A stretch of 18,262 nucleotides of DNA from Candidatus Villigracilis saccharophilus (lineage in GTDB: Bacteria; Chloroflexota; Anaerolineae; Anaerolineales; Villigracilaceae), in contig JADJNA010000011.1 of assembly GCA_016709305.1 (NCBI GenBank), positions 1-18,262 of the forward strand, written 5' to 3'. Under the pieces are notes generated by a model. That model searched no databases. It worked only from the letters and a program-made list of their open reading frames with translations, and had not been told where the DNA came from. This document shows, one piece after another, positions 8,010-16,882 of the stretch. The translations under genes and the position numbers were made by a program. Each line of letters starts with the position of its first letter. The stretch's first letter is position 1.

Positions 8010-9694
8010 CACCCGCGCTTCTCTGCCTCGACAATGGCCTGGTCACTGGACCAAAAGAAATTTTCCTCCCCGACCAATTTGACCAATCCGCCACGCTCCA
8101 TCATGGTACGCACATTTTCATGGACTCCGGCAAACATCAATGCTGCCTTGTTTATGCATCTTTCATACAAACGGTGGATCACTTCCAAAACCCGATGCAT
8201 CATCACGGCACACTGCGCATCGACAATATCAGAGCGTGAGTATCGCCCAAATTGGTAAAAGCTTCGTTAAATTGACCCGTCGCTGCAAAGAACAATGGAC
8301 CGGTCAAGAAGGCGACGCGCACATGTTTGCACTGCCCGGCATTCTCAATTCCTCTTTGACGCAATTTTTCCGCATCCACTTCAGTGACTTCCACTTCAAG
8401 CGTGGCGATGTTATTTAGGAACATCGCCCCAGACAGGAAAGCGCCCACCAGAATGGCTTGAGTGAGGTCAAGCGTGATGGTTGCAATTAGTGTGATGCCG
8501 AATGTGATCATCGCAGTTTTGAAACGGTGGCCAAAATGAAGCGAATGCCTTCCCATTCATTCATGCGCCACGCTGTGACCATCAGCACACCTGCCAGGCC
8601 TGCGAGCGGGATGCGCGCCATCAGCGGGGCGAGCACGAACATCGAGAGCAATAATCCCACCGCGTGGATGATGCTGACGAGGCGGGTTTGTCCACCGGAT
8701 TTTATGCCGACGCTGGCACGGGCAATTGCCGCCGTGGCTGGGACACCGCCAAAGAATGGGATCAGCATATTTCCCAAACCCTGAGCGATCAATTCCTGAT
8801 TGGCTTGGAGACGGATGCCGGTCATGTTCGAGCCAACCGCACCGCACAGCAGGCTTTCGATCGCGCCGAGCGCGGTGATGGTTAATGCGGGTGCAACAAA
8901 ATCACCAAGATTTGCCCAAGGGATCATGGAGAAGTTCATGCGGTCAGCGAGAAACAATGTCTGGGGGATGACACCGATCATTTTGACAGGCCAGTTCAGA
9001 GCGGCGTTAAGAACCGTTGCCAGGATGATGCCCAATAGTGAAGCGGGGAATTTTGCATTCCATTTGACCGGCCACAGTATCATGGTCAGGATGACGATCC
9101 CAGCGAGGGTGATGGCGTGCCAGTCAGGTGTGAATCCGCCTTTGAAGTAGCCTATAAATTTAAGCGCCGCTGAGTCTGCGCCTGTGGTTTTGACGCCGAG
9201 GAAATTATCTATTTGACCGATGAAGATGATCAGTGCGATGCCTGAGGTAAAGCCGGTAATGACCGGGGATGGGATGAAAGCGATAAAGCGTCCGAGCCGC
9301 AACAAGCCAATGATTGTCAGAAAAATACCCGCCATCAAACCAGCAACCCATATTCCAGTCAACCCGTATTTTTGAACAAGCAGCATTAATACCGCGCTCA
9401 TTGCGCCGGCTGGCCCGATATTCGATAGGGCGCACCCGCCAGCGCGCCGATCACGAACCCGGCGATGATGGCGGTCACCAGCCCGGCGGATGCTGCTGAG
9501 CCAGAGGCAACACCGAATGCCAAGGCGAGCGGAAGCGCAACTGGCAACCGTCAGCCCTGCGAGCAGGTCTTGTTGAAATTTGCAAATGAATATCCAGAGA
9601 ATCCTCGTCTTTGTAGAGACGAGCGAGTTGAGCGACGTGGCATATTTGATTCTTCCAAGGCAAAGTTTTTTAACAAAGGCTCGATGCTCCCCAT
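7976..9694 (-). CDS. SulP-family anion transporter with C-terminal STAS domain (frameshifted)
   Basis: SulP proteins are inner-membrane carriers for sulfate, bicarbonate or other anions. The longest clean part (8508-9401) holds many hydrophobic helices with family motifs such as PSPVITGFTSGIA and the conserved FFGGVPATAAIARASV. The N-terminal part rejoins as QQDLLAGLTVA, then LALAFGVASG, then ISGPAGAMSAVL. The C-terminal STAS domain spans about 7976-8400 and keeps the site DASG after repair of VPVMDASG. At least five single-base breaks are present (near 9580, 9540, 9410, 8510, 8190). Repaired length is about 573 residues, normal for the family. The start ATG 9694 has AAAGGA upstream. It lies 63 bp after a small beta-CA-like gene; SulP carriers of the BicA type are bicarbonate importers and can be linked to carbonic anhydrase, so bicarbonate is a better guess than sulfate here. 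Confidence 0.85.
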
Positions 9695-9757
9695 GGCGTC
9701 CTTTGTTTTATCTACGGTAATTTTATCACCATTGATTTTATTTTAGGCATGGTTAGG

Positions 9758-10128
9758 TTACGAAATCGATCCAAATGTTCCATCAAGATGCAAATAGAAG
9801 GTCCACTCTCAAGCCGGAGAACAAGGTTGTGATTTTATTTTGGGAGTCTTGCAAATCGTGTTTGTGGCGTTTAAGTTCCTCGCGTCCATAGGCGCGACAA
9901 TCTTCATGGTTGATAAGACAGACCGTATCGATGCCGTGGATACGCACTGCAAGCTGCACGTATTTCAGAACCATTTCATAATCATGCACACTACCCGCCA
10001 GTGAAATGATATCGAAATTATCGTACCGAAGCGAACCGTTATCCACGGTTGCAGGTAGTTTGCAGACGGTAGTCCATGCAATGGGACCACCAGCGCATCA
10101 CAATGGATGATCGGCTTTTTGCTGACAT
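9758..10128 (-). CDS. Small beta-carbonic anhydrase-like protein (frameshifted)
   Basis: The protein of about 123 residues has the beta-class zinc-site pattern: CxDxR in HCMDYRLQ near the N-terminus and HxxC in LINHEDCRAYG, with LAGSVHDYE between. Beta-carbonic anhydrases interconvert CO2 and bicarbonate; this is shorter than the usual 200-residue enzymes, so activity is not certain. The frame breaks near 10075, 10050 and 9800. Repaired, the N-terminus reads MSAKKPIIHCDALVVHCMDY and the C-terminus FYLHLDGTFGSIS, ending at TAA 9758-9760. The clean part as written is 9783-10046. The start ATG 10128 is only 4 bp after the hydantoinase stop, so the two are surely cotranscribed. The SulP gene follows 63 bp downstream. 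Confidence 0.68.
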
Positions 10129-10132
10129 GACC

Positions 10133-11543
10133 CTAAAGAATTTCACCTTCGCCGCGTTTCAAGAATTGACCATCACCAGATTTCCCAAGCCATTGTTCAC
10201 CATCCACGATGAGCTTTCCGCGCAGGAAAACTTTTTCGGGATAGCCTGTTAATTCCCAGCCTTCATATAAATTGTAATCAGTGCGCTGATGGGATTTAGC
10301 CACGCCGTAATTCACTTTCTTTCGGGATCCCATATGACGATGTCCGCATCAGCGCCGGGGGTAAGTGCACTTTGCGCGGATATAAACCAAATATTTTCGC
10401 GGATTGGTACAGTTGTATGCCACAAATTGATTTTGCGGTATTGGTGACCGCGCGCACACCATAAGTCCACATGATCGGCATGCGGTCTTCCACACCACCG
10501 CAATCCGTTGGGAATTTTGGTGAAATCATCCTCGCTCAATTCCTTACCGGGGATGGCGATCTGTTTGCCTTCATAGGTGATCGATTTTGTGCCGTCGAAG
10601 AAGAACGCGCAATGATCCGTGCCAATGGTCTGCATTGTGCCGTCATGTAAACCTACCCACAGCCGCGCGTTATCTTTTTCTGTCCGCATGGGCGGTGAGC
10701 ATATCCACTTTGAGCCATCGGTGCGGCGCAGGTGATCTATGGTGAAGAATAGATACTGCGGGCAGGTTTCACCCATGACTTTGACTCCGCGCTCGCGGGC
10801 ATATTTCAGCATATCCACTTCGCCGCCCGCGTTCATGTGGACGATGTACACCGGGCGCATCAACTGCGGCCATGCCTGCCATTCGTAAAGTGGATTCAAC
10901 TGCGCCCCAGCTTGGTCTGGTCAACGCGTGCCATTCGGGCGTTGTGTGCCCTGCGGATAACGCCTCTGAGATCAAGGTGTCGATCACATCCCCGTTTTCG
11001 CAATGCGCCATGACGAGCATGCCGTTCTCTTTTGCTATTCTTAATGCTTTGAAGATCCCGCCATCGTCGAGTCGTAATTTTCCGTTATAGGCTGTGAATA
11101 CTTTTGAGCGTTGTGATCCCCATCTCGCGCAAGGAAGGGATTTCCTTCGCGATATTGTCATCGAAATGGGTGAGGTTCATGTGGAAGGAATAATCAATGG
11201 CGGCTTTTGCGGCTTTCTGCATCCATAAATCTACTGAGTGTTTGAAACCTTGCGGCTCCTGCACAACAAAATCCATGACGGTGGTTGTCCCGCCGAATGC
11301 GGCGGCTTTGTGACCAGTGTAATGATCATCGGATGAGACCGTGCCGAACATGGGCAGGTCAAAATGGGTGTGCGGGTCGACGCCGCCGGGCATGACCAGC
11401 TTGCCCGCAGCATCCACCACCTGTGCAGAATCAGCTTCCAGATTAAGTCCGATGCGCGCGATCTTTTCATCCTCGATCAAAATATCGGCTTGAAAAGTTT
11501 CAAAGGCGGTAATGAGCGTACCATTCTTGATCAGAATATTCAT
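10133..11543 (-). CDS. hydA: D-hydantoinase/dihydropyrimidinase (frameshifted)
   Basis: This amidohydrolase-superfamily enzyme opens cyclic amides such as dihydropyrimidines or 5-substituted hydantoins to N-carbamoyl products in the cytoplasm. Metal ligands are seen in GGVDPHTHFD (His58, His60), the carbamylated-lysine region TLKVFTAYNGK (with the oxyanion Tyr), MAHCENGD, YIVHMNAGGE and TIGTDHCAF. The family C-terminus is GADADIVIWDPERK, followed by NYNLYEG-type and GYPEKVFLRGKLIVD segments. Single-base breaks occur near 11100 (one A too many in CTCAAAAGTA), 10890, 10510, 10430 and 10320. Repaired length is about 470 residues, normal. The start ATG overlaps the stop of the upstream fusion gene as ATGA (11540-11543), with CAGGAGAA just before, a sign of translational coupling. 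No carbamoylase or dihydropyrimidine dehydrogenase is in view, so the real substrate is open. Confidence 0.9.
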
Positions 11544-13749
11544 GGTTGTTTCTCCTGTGATTCGAGGGCGTACAGCCCATCTTCAAGTAAAAGATAAAGG
11601 CGATCGGGAACCATTGCGCCGCCGAGAAGCAGTGTAGGTGATTCTATCGAAATTTCCCAGGTCGGATCATCCACGCCGGGAGGGATGTTGATGCAGTTCA
11701 CACGCACTGTGACCGATCCGCATAGAATCGCTTCGCCATTATTTCCAATGGCAATCACCTTCGGGTTGGGGTTGCGGAAGGAATAATTGCCGATGACGCG
11801 GCTTTCCGCATCCAGCCAGATCATACGCGTCTCCGCTCCGAACATGGTGTAGTAGAACCAGGTCAGGCCGCCTGCGGTCACGCCCTGATCATAAGGCAGC
11901 AAAGGACTGCGCCTCTCATGAACCCATGTCTGGCGCGAGTCGATCTTAAGCTCAGCGCCTTCGAAATGCCAGCCGATGATCTCATGACCGAAAGTCTGTA
12001 ATAATTCACGCCATTCGCGCCGCTAAAAATGACGGGTCTGTGAAGAGCAGTTCCTGAGGCGGGGCAAGTTCAATTTTTAAGAGCGCCTGGCAAGGTTTTG
12101 GATCGCGCTGTTTTTCAGGAAGATCATGCTTTGATCGGACCGAGACGGGCGGCTCTTCTAATAAGTTTCCGCGGCCTGGGTCCGCCACAAGACTACGCCA
12201 TCAGGGGATAAGGCCGCGACGGTATCCACGACTGTAAGATAGATATTGCCTTTCGCATCCACGATCGGACCTGAGGTGGCTTCACGTCCGTTTGATGCGA
12301 GTGTGCGCCATAAACGATTCCCGTTTTCATCAAAGGCGGTGACTGAGCCCTTTACATCTGCAACAATGATGCGGCCATTTGAATCTAATGCTGGCGAACC
12401 GATGGCGATCTCATCTAACGGGGCTTCCCACAGAATTGTGCCATCTGGTTTGACCGCCATTAATTTTTTATCGCGTGATGAAATGATGATCGTTCCGTCT
12501 GCTTTTACTGACGGTCTGCCTGCGGCGCCGTTAGCCAATGGAACGGTCCATAAAAGTTGTGGAGCAGAGTCCAGGCTGACCGGGACCCACATGGTGCCGG
12601 AGGCGTCGCTTCGGTCAGCTGCCCATAAATGTTTAACAGCGCTGGTCGCAATGGGTGTCTCCGCGGCGGCGAGCGGCTTGACATAAAGAGACTTGAAAGT
12701 CAGCCATGAGCCAAGGAGGAGAACCAGGATAACAGAAGCAATTCCAAGCGCTGTGCGGTGCGATCCCATCCAGAACAAAACCGGGCGCAGTACATTTTCT
12801 TCCAGCCATTCTTCCGCGGTTTCGGTTAAAAATCTAAAACGACGACCGCCGCGCAGCCATTCCTGACTTAAGCGCCTACGCAGTCCTTCGCCCAGTAAAT
12901 TAAATCCGAGCACGCCAATTCCGATCACACTGCCGACGATGATCAATGTGGATGGGTCAGTTATTTTGATCAATGAAGATGAGATCATCTGACCGAGTTC
13001 AGGCAAGCCTTCAACATTGACCGCGTTGAAATCGGAAATCTCCACCCAGATGCCGCCGCCGATGTAATACCCCAGGAAGCCAAGTTCCGCAGAAACCAGC
13101 AGGGTGCTGCTGATCTCAAACGCAAGCAGCATCCATAATAATGACATGATCTGGCGCAGGACATGCGAAGACAGGATGCGGCGGTCGGATGCGCCTAGGG
13201 CGCGCGCGGCTTCGACGAAAGTTTGTGTCTTGATCATGCGCGTCTGTTCGCTGACCATGCGGGCTGTCTCTGCCCAACCGGTTAATCCCAGCCCGAAGAT
13301 GAACGCCCACAGCCCACGGTCCACACCGACCATGAAGATGCCGATCAGCGCGGCGATCAAAATTGGGATGGATAAAGCAGTCGAAAGCAGTGATCCTTGA
13401 AACGGCTTTTTCGTCCCTCTGACCGAGCCAATGACCATTCCTAGAATTAACCCCAAAATAAGCCGTACTCCTGCTACCGAGATAACCATGATCATGGTTG
13501 GACGCACAGCCCACAGAATGCGACTGAACAGGTCGCGCCCATAGCGGTCTGTTCTGGGCGTAATAGCCCGGCATTTCAAAGGCAGGGTAGGGCGGCACAC
13601 GGATCTTGCCATCCACTTTAGTGGTATAGTTCTTCATTGGATTTTGCGGCGCAAAAGGAGGGACCAAAGGCGGCCAGAAGAAAGCATGAAACCAACCAGA
13701 ATCGCGCCTCGATCAGTAAAGGCCACCTATTTTTTTTGCGCTGTATCAT
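11540..13749 (-). CDS. Dipeptide/oligopeptide-type ABC permease (DppC/OppC) fused to a PQQ-type beta-propeller
   Basis: The N-terminal half is a DppC/OppC permease: a first helix (RFWLVSC), an external loop, GTDRYGRDLFSRI, several helices, and the cytoplasmic EAA loop EAARALGASDRRILSSHVL that docks on the ATPase. The usual family end (VLGFNLLGEGLRRRL) is followed by a linker and one extra helix, ALGIASVILVLLLGSWLTF (about residue 335). After it come propeller repeats such as PSVKADGTIIISS, LMAVKPDGTILWEAPL, GRIIVADVKG and GNIYLTVVD, typical of PQQ/quinoprotein-like blades. The extra helix would place the propeller outside the membrane. The core from about 12158 to 13560 is one unbroken frame, so the join is not an artefact. 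Breaks occur near 13690-13560 and in the last third (12170, 12050, 11900). Total is about 735 residues. The start ATG 13749 lies 23 bases inside the end of the dppB-like gene. The propeller ligand is unknown. Confidence 0.85.
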
Positions 13750-14749
13750 CACGATCGCGCACCTGAAATTGCATTTCTGAATCCAGCGCAAACGCGGATC
13801 GATCAGGCGGCTGAGGAACGTTGCCAGAAAATCGATCAGAGAAATATCTGACGAGATAGTTAACACGGCGGCGATCTATTGGTGGCGCAAGCAGGTCGCC
13901 TGAAAGCGAATTCCCGTTTAATAAAGTTGGAAATTTAATCTTCCCATGCCGCCAGTTAAACAATCTTTCGATGATGATCAATTCGGCGATCATGATCCGC
14001 AGGACGCGGCGATGGTCAGTAGATGACTGTCGCCAGGATGCCGCGGAAGGCAAATTTTTTTTGATGATTTTGAAGGATGTCCAAAGCTCATGCCTGCCGC
14101 GACCACGCATTGTTTTTCCATTTCCTCCGAAAGCAGTCCTGCGGTCACTTTTTGTGCGATCTTGACGGTTGGCTGGATGGTGAGCGCCAGCACCTGGAAG
14201 GATCAAATGCGCGTCCGAGCCAAACCCCGAAAGGGAATCAGCGGCGTGACGGATGCCGTCACATGGAGATCGTTATGATAATAAAAACGCGATTAAAAGA
14301 ATGGCAATATAGGAAAATCCTCGGTAAGGTTAGTCCGATGGTGGATATCAATGTCAACCAGTTTAGCGACTCCATGCTGGGAAGCGGCGTACAGCCAGAC
14401 GCCCAAGTGTGACGCCAAGGATGATGCTGATCGTGATGGCGATCCCCAACAAACCAAGACGGATCCGCCAAATCTGAAATGGCTTCAAGCATCAGGCTCG
14501 CCCGGTAAATGCTGATTCAAAATCGTTTTGGGCAATATTGCTCAGATAGTCCAAATAGGCGGGCATAACGGGCGGAAGTTTATTCGTCCCTGAACCGAAT
14601 AGGGATCGCTGATTGTCACGATCGGTGCGGTTGCAAAGGCAAAGGCAAATCCGATAAAGTTCGCGATCACTAATGTACGGGAAAATAGTTACGCGACAAA
14701 GCACAAACGCAGACAATTGGACCTTCCGATGCGTGAAAAACTGTAATAT
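13727..14749 (-). CDS. DppB-type ABC transporter permease (heavily frameshifted)
   Basis: The frames rejoin to a DppB-like membrane subunit of about 340 residues. Landmarks from the start are LQFFTHRKVQLSAFVLCRV (first helix), LVIANFIGFAFAFATAPI, PAYLDYLSNIAQNDFESAF, LGLLGIAITISIILGVTLGR, a loop with LALTIQPTVKIAQKVTAGLL, VVAARGMSFG (the EAA-type loop), IMIAELIIIERLFNW and the family C-terminus SLIDFLATFLSRLIDPRLR. At least six one-base breaks are needed, so it is unreadable as a single frame. The start codon is damaged (ATA at 14749-14747 in place of an expected ATG or GTG, after GGCGGAAAC). The end at TAG 13727-13729 overlaps the following permease. No substrate-binding protein or ATPase genes are in the window, so these must be supplied from elsewhere. 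Confidence 0.72.
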
Positions 14750-14826
14750 GTTTCCGCCAATATGAATCGGCGGATGCTCTAAGACTTTTGGAAATCCGCT
14801 CGAATCAGCCACACCTTGAATCCTGA

Positions 14827-14832
14827 TATACT
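14827..14832 (+). promoter_or_regulatory. Extended -10 box of a probable leaderless LysM-gene transcript
   Basis: TGATATACT contains a TATACT -10 with the upstream TGn of an extended -10, followed by seven bases and ATG 14840. The gene has no Shine-Dalgarno. The short region between 14750 and 14839 also has to hold the promoter of the divergent dppB operon. Confidence 0.6.
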
Positions 14833-14839
14833 TTCGCCG

Positions 14840-15665
14840 ATGAATTCGAAACGTTTCTTCTTTTGTTGATCTTGGCGGGGTTATTTTTACTGGGATTGTG
14901 GCTTCCGGCGGCGCTGCGCCCCAGATGCAGCAACCCGCCACGCCACGCCCGCGTTGATGGTCGTACTATTTATATTGACCAGGCGGGTGATAATTGTACG
15001 CGTGGCATTCCTGAACGGAATTCTGTTGACCAGCTTCATCAATTGAATTCAAAATTAGACGAGAATTGCACGCTGATTGAGGGACAGGAATTGCTGGTCG
15101 ATCATTGCAGGTTGTGTGACCCCAACCGCCTTGGTGTCGCCGACGGTGTCGCCTTCACAGCGACGCCCACCTGCCTTTCATTGGTACAACAGAAGTGCAT
15201 TTTGCTTTAATGACGCAAACGGTAACGCGCTTCGAGAAGAAACAGAGCCATGGTTGCGGGCGGCGCGGTCAGTTTGACGGAAAATAATGGCGAATATTCC
15301 GCTCAACTGATACTCGTCATTCCTGCCGACCCTGCGGTATATCAGGGAATATGTTTTTCAAACATCCTTGAAGGCGAAATACACCATCTCGATGGCGGCT
15401 CCTGATAATTACAACCCGACGATGGAACTGAATATGCTGATGAAGGCCGGTGACTGCGCGTGAGGATTTTGGCATCCAATCAAAGGATATTGTTGCGGAT
15501 ACGGGCAATCAGGAAACTGAAAGCACTACAACTACAAGTGGCAGTTCGCCTTTGTTCGGTATTATTGGAGGGTTGCTGCTTCTCGGCGGGGTGGGGCTGG
15601 GATATTATGCCTGGCGTTCAGGCAGACCTGAAACAAAATTAAGTGGTGGCATATTGAAAAAGTAA
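14840..15665 (+). CDS. LysM/SdrD-B-like cell-surface protein with C-terminal membrane anchor (frameshifted)
   Basis: Repaired, the order is: signal peptide (NSKRFFF, then LILAGLFLLGLWLPAAL), a Pro/Thr/Gln-rich linker, one LysM domain (YIVQAGDNCTR-type start, SVDQLHQLN, LDENCTLIEGQELLV), a Thr/Pro/Ser-rich linker, an SdrD-B-like beta domain (FNDANGNALREETEP and AVSLTENNGEY), a KYTISMAAPDNYNPTMEL stretch, and a C-terminal tail with SGSSPLFGIIGGLLLLGG forming a helix, ended by a short basic tail. LysM domains bind N-acetylglucosamine polymers such as peptidoglycan or chitin. At least five one-base breaks exist (about 14874, 14985, 15020, 15190, 15290, 15460). Only the last 200 bases are clean. 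The final 72 residues end at TAA 15663-15665. Repaired length is about 275 residues. It is divergent from the dppB operon and convergent with rnhB. Confidence 0.65.
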
Positions 15666-15668
15666 ATG

Positions 15669-15700
15669 AAAGGCGGATGTTACGAACATCCGCCTTTTTT
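15669..15700 (+). terminator. Bidirectional intrinsic terminator between the LysM gene and rnhB
   Basis: AAAGGCGGATGTT and AACATCCGCCTTT form a perfect 13-bp stem around an ACG loop, followed by TTTTATTTT on the plus strand; the left side has ATGAAA. The right arm lies next to the likely end of rnhB, so it can serve both convergent genes. Confidence 0.88.
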
Positions 15701-16307
15701 ATTTTGAATGTCTTTCGATGAATGGGGGAGTATCCGAGAGCTTGGATCTTTTCTAGATGAATGGCGGTTCCATAGCCCTTGTGTTTTGAAAATCCATATT
15801 CCAAATGAGCAATATCCAGCTCGCGCATGATGTCATCCCGCGCAGTCTTTGCGAGGATGGATGCCGCTGCGATGCTGAGGGAATGCTGGTCGCCTTTGAC
15901 AAGAGCTGCTTGAGGAACATCCAATTCAGGGAGTTCGAGGCGGAAATCTGTCAGTAAAAATCGGGAAAAATAATGGAGCATTTCCACAGCGCGGCTTGCG
16001 GCGAGGCGTGTGGCCGCACGATTCCCAATGTGTCAATTTCATCTGCGGATGCGAAACCTATTCCCCATGACGTTGCCGTCTCTTTGATCTGCGGTGCGAG
16101 TTGATTGCGTTTGCGGGGATTCAACTGTTTGGAGTCGCGTACCCCGCTTAGGGTTTGAGTCAGACGCGGGTCGTTGCACGGCAGGATGACTGCTCCCACA
16201 CAAACAGGACCAGCCAGTGCGCCGCGCCCGGCTTCGTCCATTCCAGCAATATATTTGTAAGCCTGCCAGAGTTTTTTTTCGTAAACGAGGTCAGGAGGTA
16301 GGTCCAT
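15699..16307 (-). CDS. rnhB: Ribonuclease HII (frameshifted)
   Basis: RNase HII cuts the RNA strand of RNA/DNA hybrids and single ribonucleotides in DNA. All signature pieces are present: YIAGMDEAGRGALAGPV (metal-binding Asp-Glu), GVRDSKQLNPRKR, an Asp in LLTDFRLE, LVKGDQHSLSIAAASILAK, HKGYGTAIH and the C-terminal SPIHRKTF. A one-base break near 16018 splits it; the true junction runs GIV then AATRLAASRAVEMLHYF. As written, the C-terminal frame has no stop until 15562, which would run through the terminator and the end of the LysM gene. If one A is added in the run at 15702-15705, TAA at 15699-15701 ends the protein just before the hairpin; I take that as the true end. ATG 16307 fits the usual family N-terminus better than 16349, which lies within the preceding gene. 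The two genes overlap by 17 bp. Confidence 0.85.
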
Positions 16308-16876
16308 ATTTTCCGCGCAGGGCATTGATGTGAATGCGGAAAATATCACTGATCATGCGCAGCGCATCGTTGACCGCATTCACCTTGCTGTCTTGATCAA
16401 AATACCATTGGGTGTCGTTCAATCCGCAGGATCAACATTTGAATGGCAAGGTTGATGGCGTCCGCCCCAATGACGGTAACCAGGTTCGGCGATAACGTAT
16501 GGCTCCATGCGCTTCCCCGCGATCCAATCGCAATATCAAAACCTTCTAGCTAAGCAGGAATTTATGCAACCCTCTATCGGCATGGAAAGGTCGGCGTCGC
16601 AAATAAAATGATATTCGCCGCGCGTCGATAGCATACCGGCCGCTGAATGGCGTTGCCTTTTCCGCGTTTTTCTTCGTGGATAACTATCAAAGATGGGTGT
16701 TGGGCAGTGAACTCCAGTGCCAATTCCAGCGTGCGGTCTGAACTACCATTTTCAACAATAATGACTTCGGAGGAGTAGGGTTGAATTTCAGGTGATGAAA
16801 ATCTGCCCCAGCGTGCGGGGTGACGGGTTTCTTCATTATGCGCCGGGATGATGATCGATAAAAAGGACGGGTCAAT
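16291..16876 (-). CDS. Family 2 glycosyltransferase (dolichyl-phosphate-sugar synthase-like), internally deleted
   Basis: GT2 enzymes of this group move a sugar from a nucleotide donor to a polyprenyl phosphate at the membrane. The repaired chain starts DPSFLSIIIPAHNEETR, then EVIIVENGSSDRTLE, RGKGNAIQ, GEYHFICDADLSMPIE (DAD metal motif), FDIAIGSRE, RTINLAIQ-type and LNDTQ. Directly after LNDTQ comes WYFDQDSKVNAVNDALRM and the family end ISDIFRIHINALRGKYG. In relatives about 50 residues lie between DTQ and the WYF-DSKV segment, so this copy lacks an internal stretch without any frame change at the join. Further one-base breaks occur near 16640, 16580, 16530 and 16450. The start is unclear: the frame has an ATT where an ATG would be expected (16876). 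The product as read, about 195 residues, would probably be inactive. Confidence 0.72.
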
Positions 16877-16882
16877 GCAAGT

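Noticed and set aside
12246..12686. A 146-codon plus-strand open frame
   Set aside because: It is antisense to the propeller part of the fusion gene, which has clear repeat motifs; the plus frame has low-complexity content and no recognisable domain.
13727..14749. Reading the dppB-like region as non-coding or as a decayed gene
   Set aside because: Conserved permease segments appear in the right order and spacing across all three frames, which fits sequence errors in a normal-length gene better than decay.
15562..15698. Extension of RNase HII to the stop at 15562
   Set aside because: It would translate a perfect terminator hairpin and overlap the end of the convergent LysM gene; the family ends soon after HRKTF.
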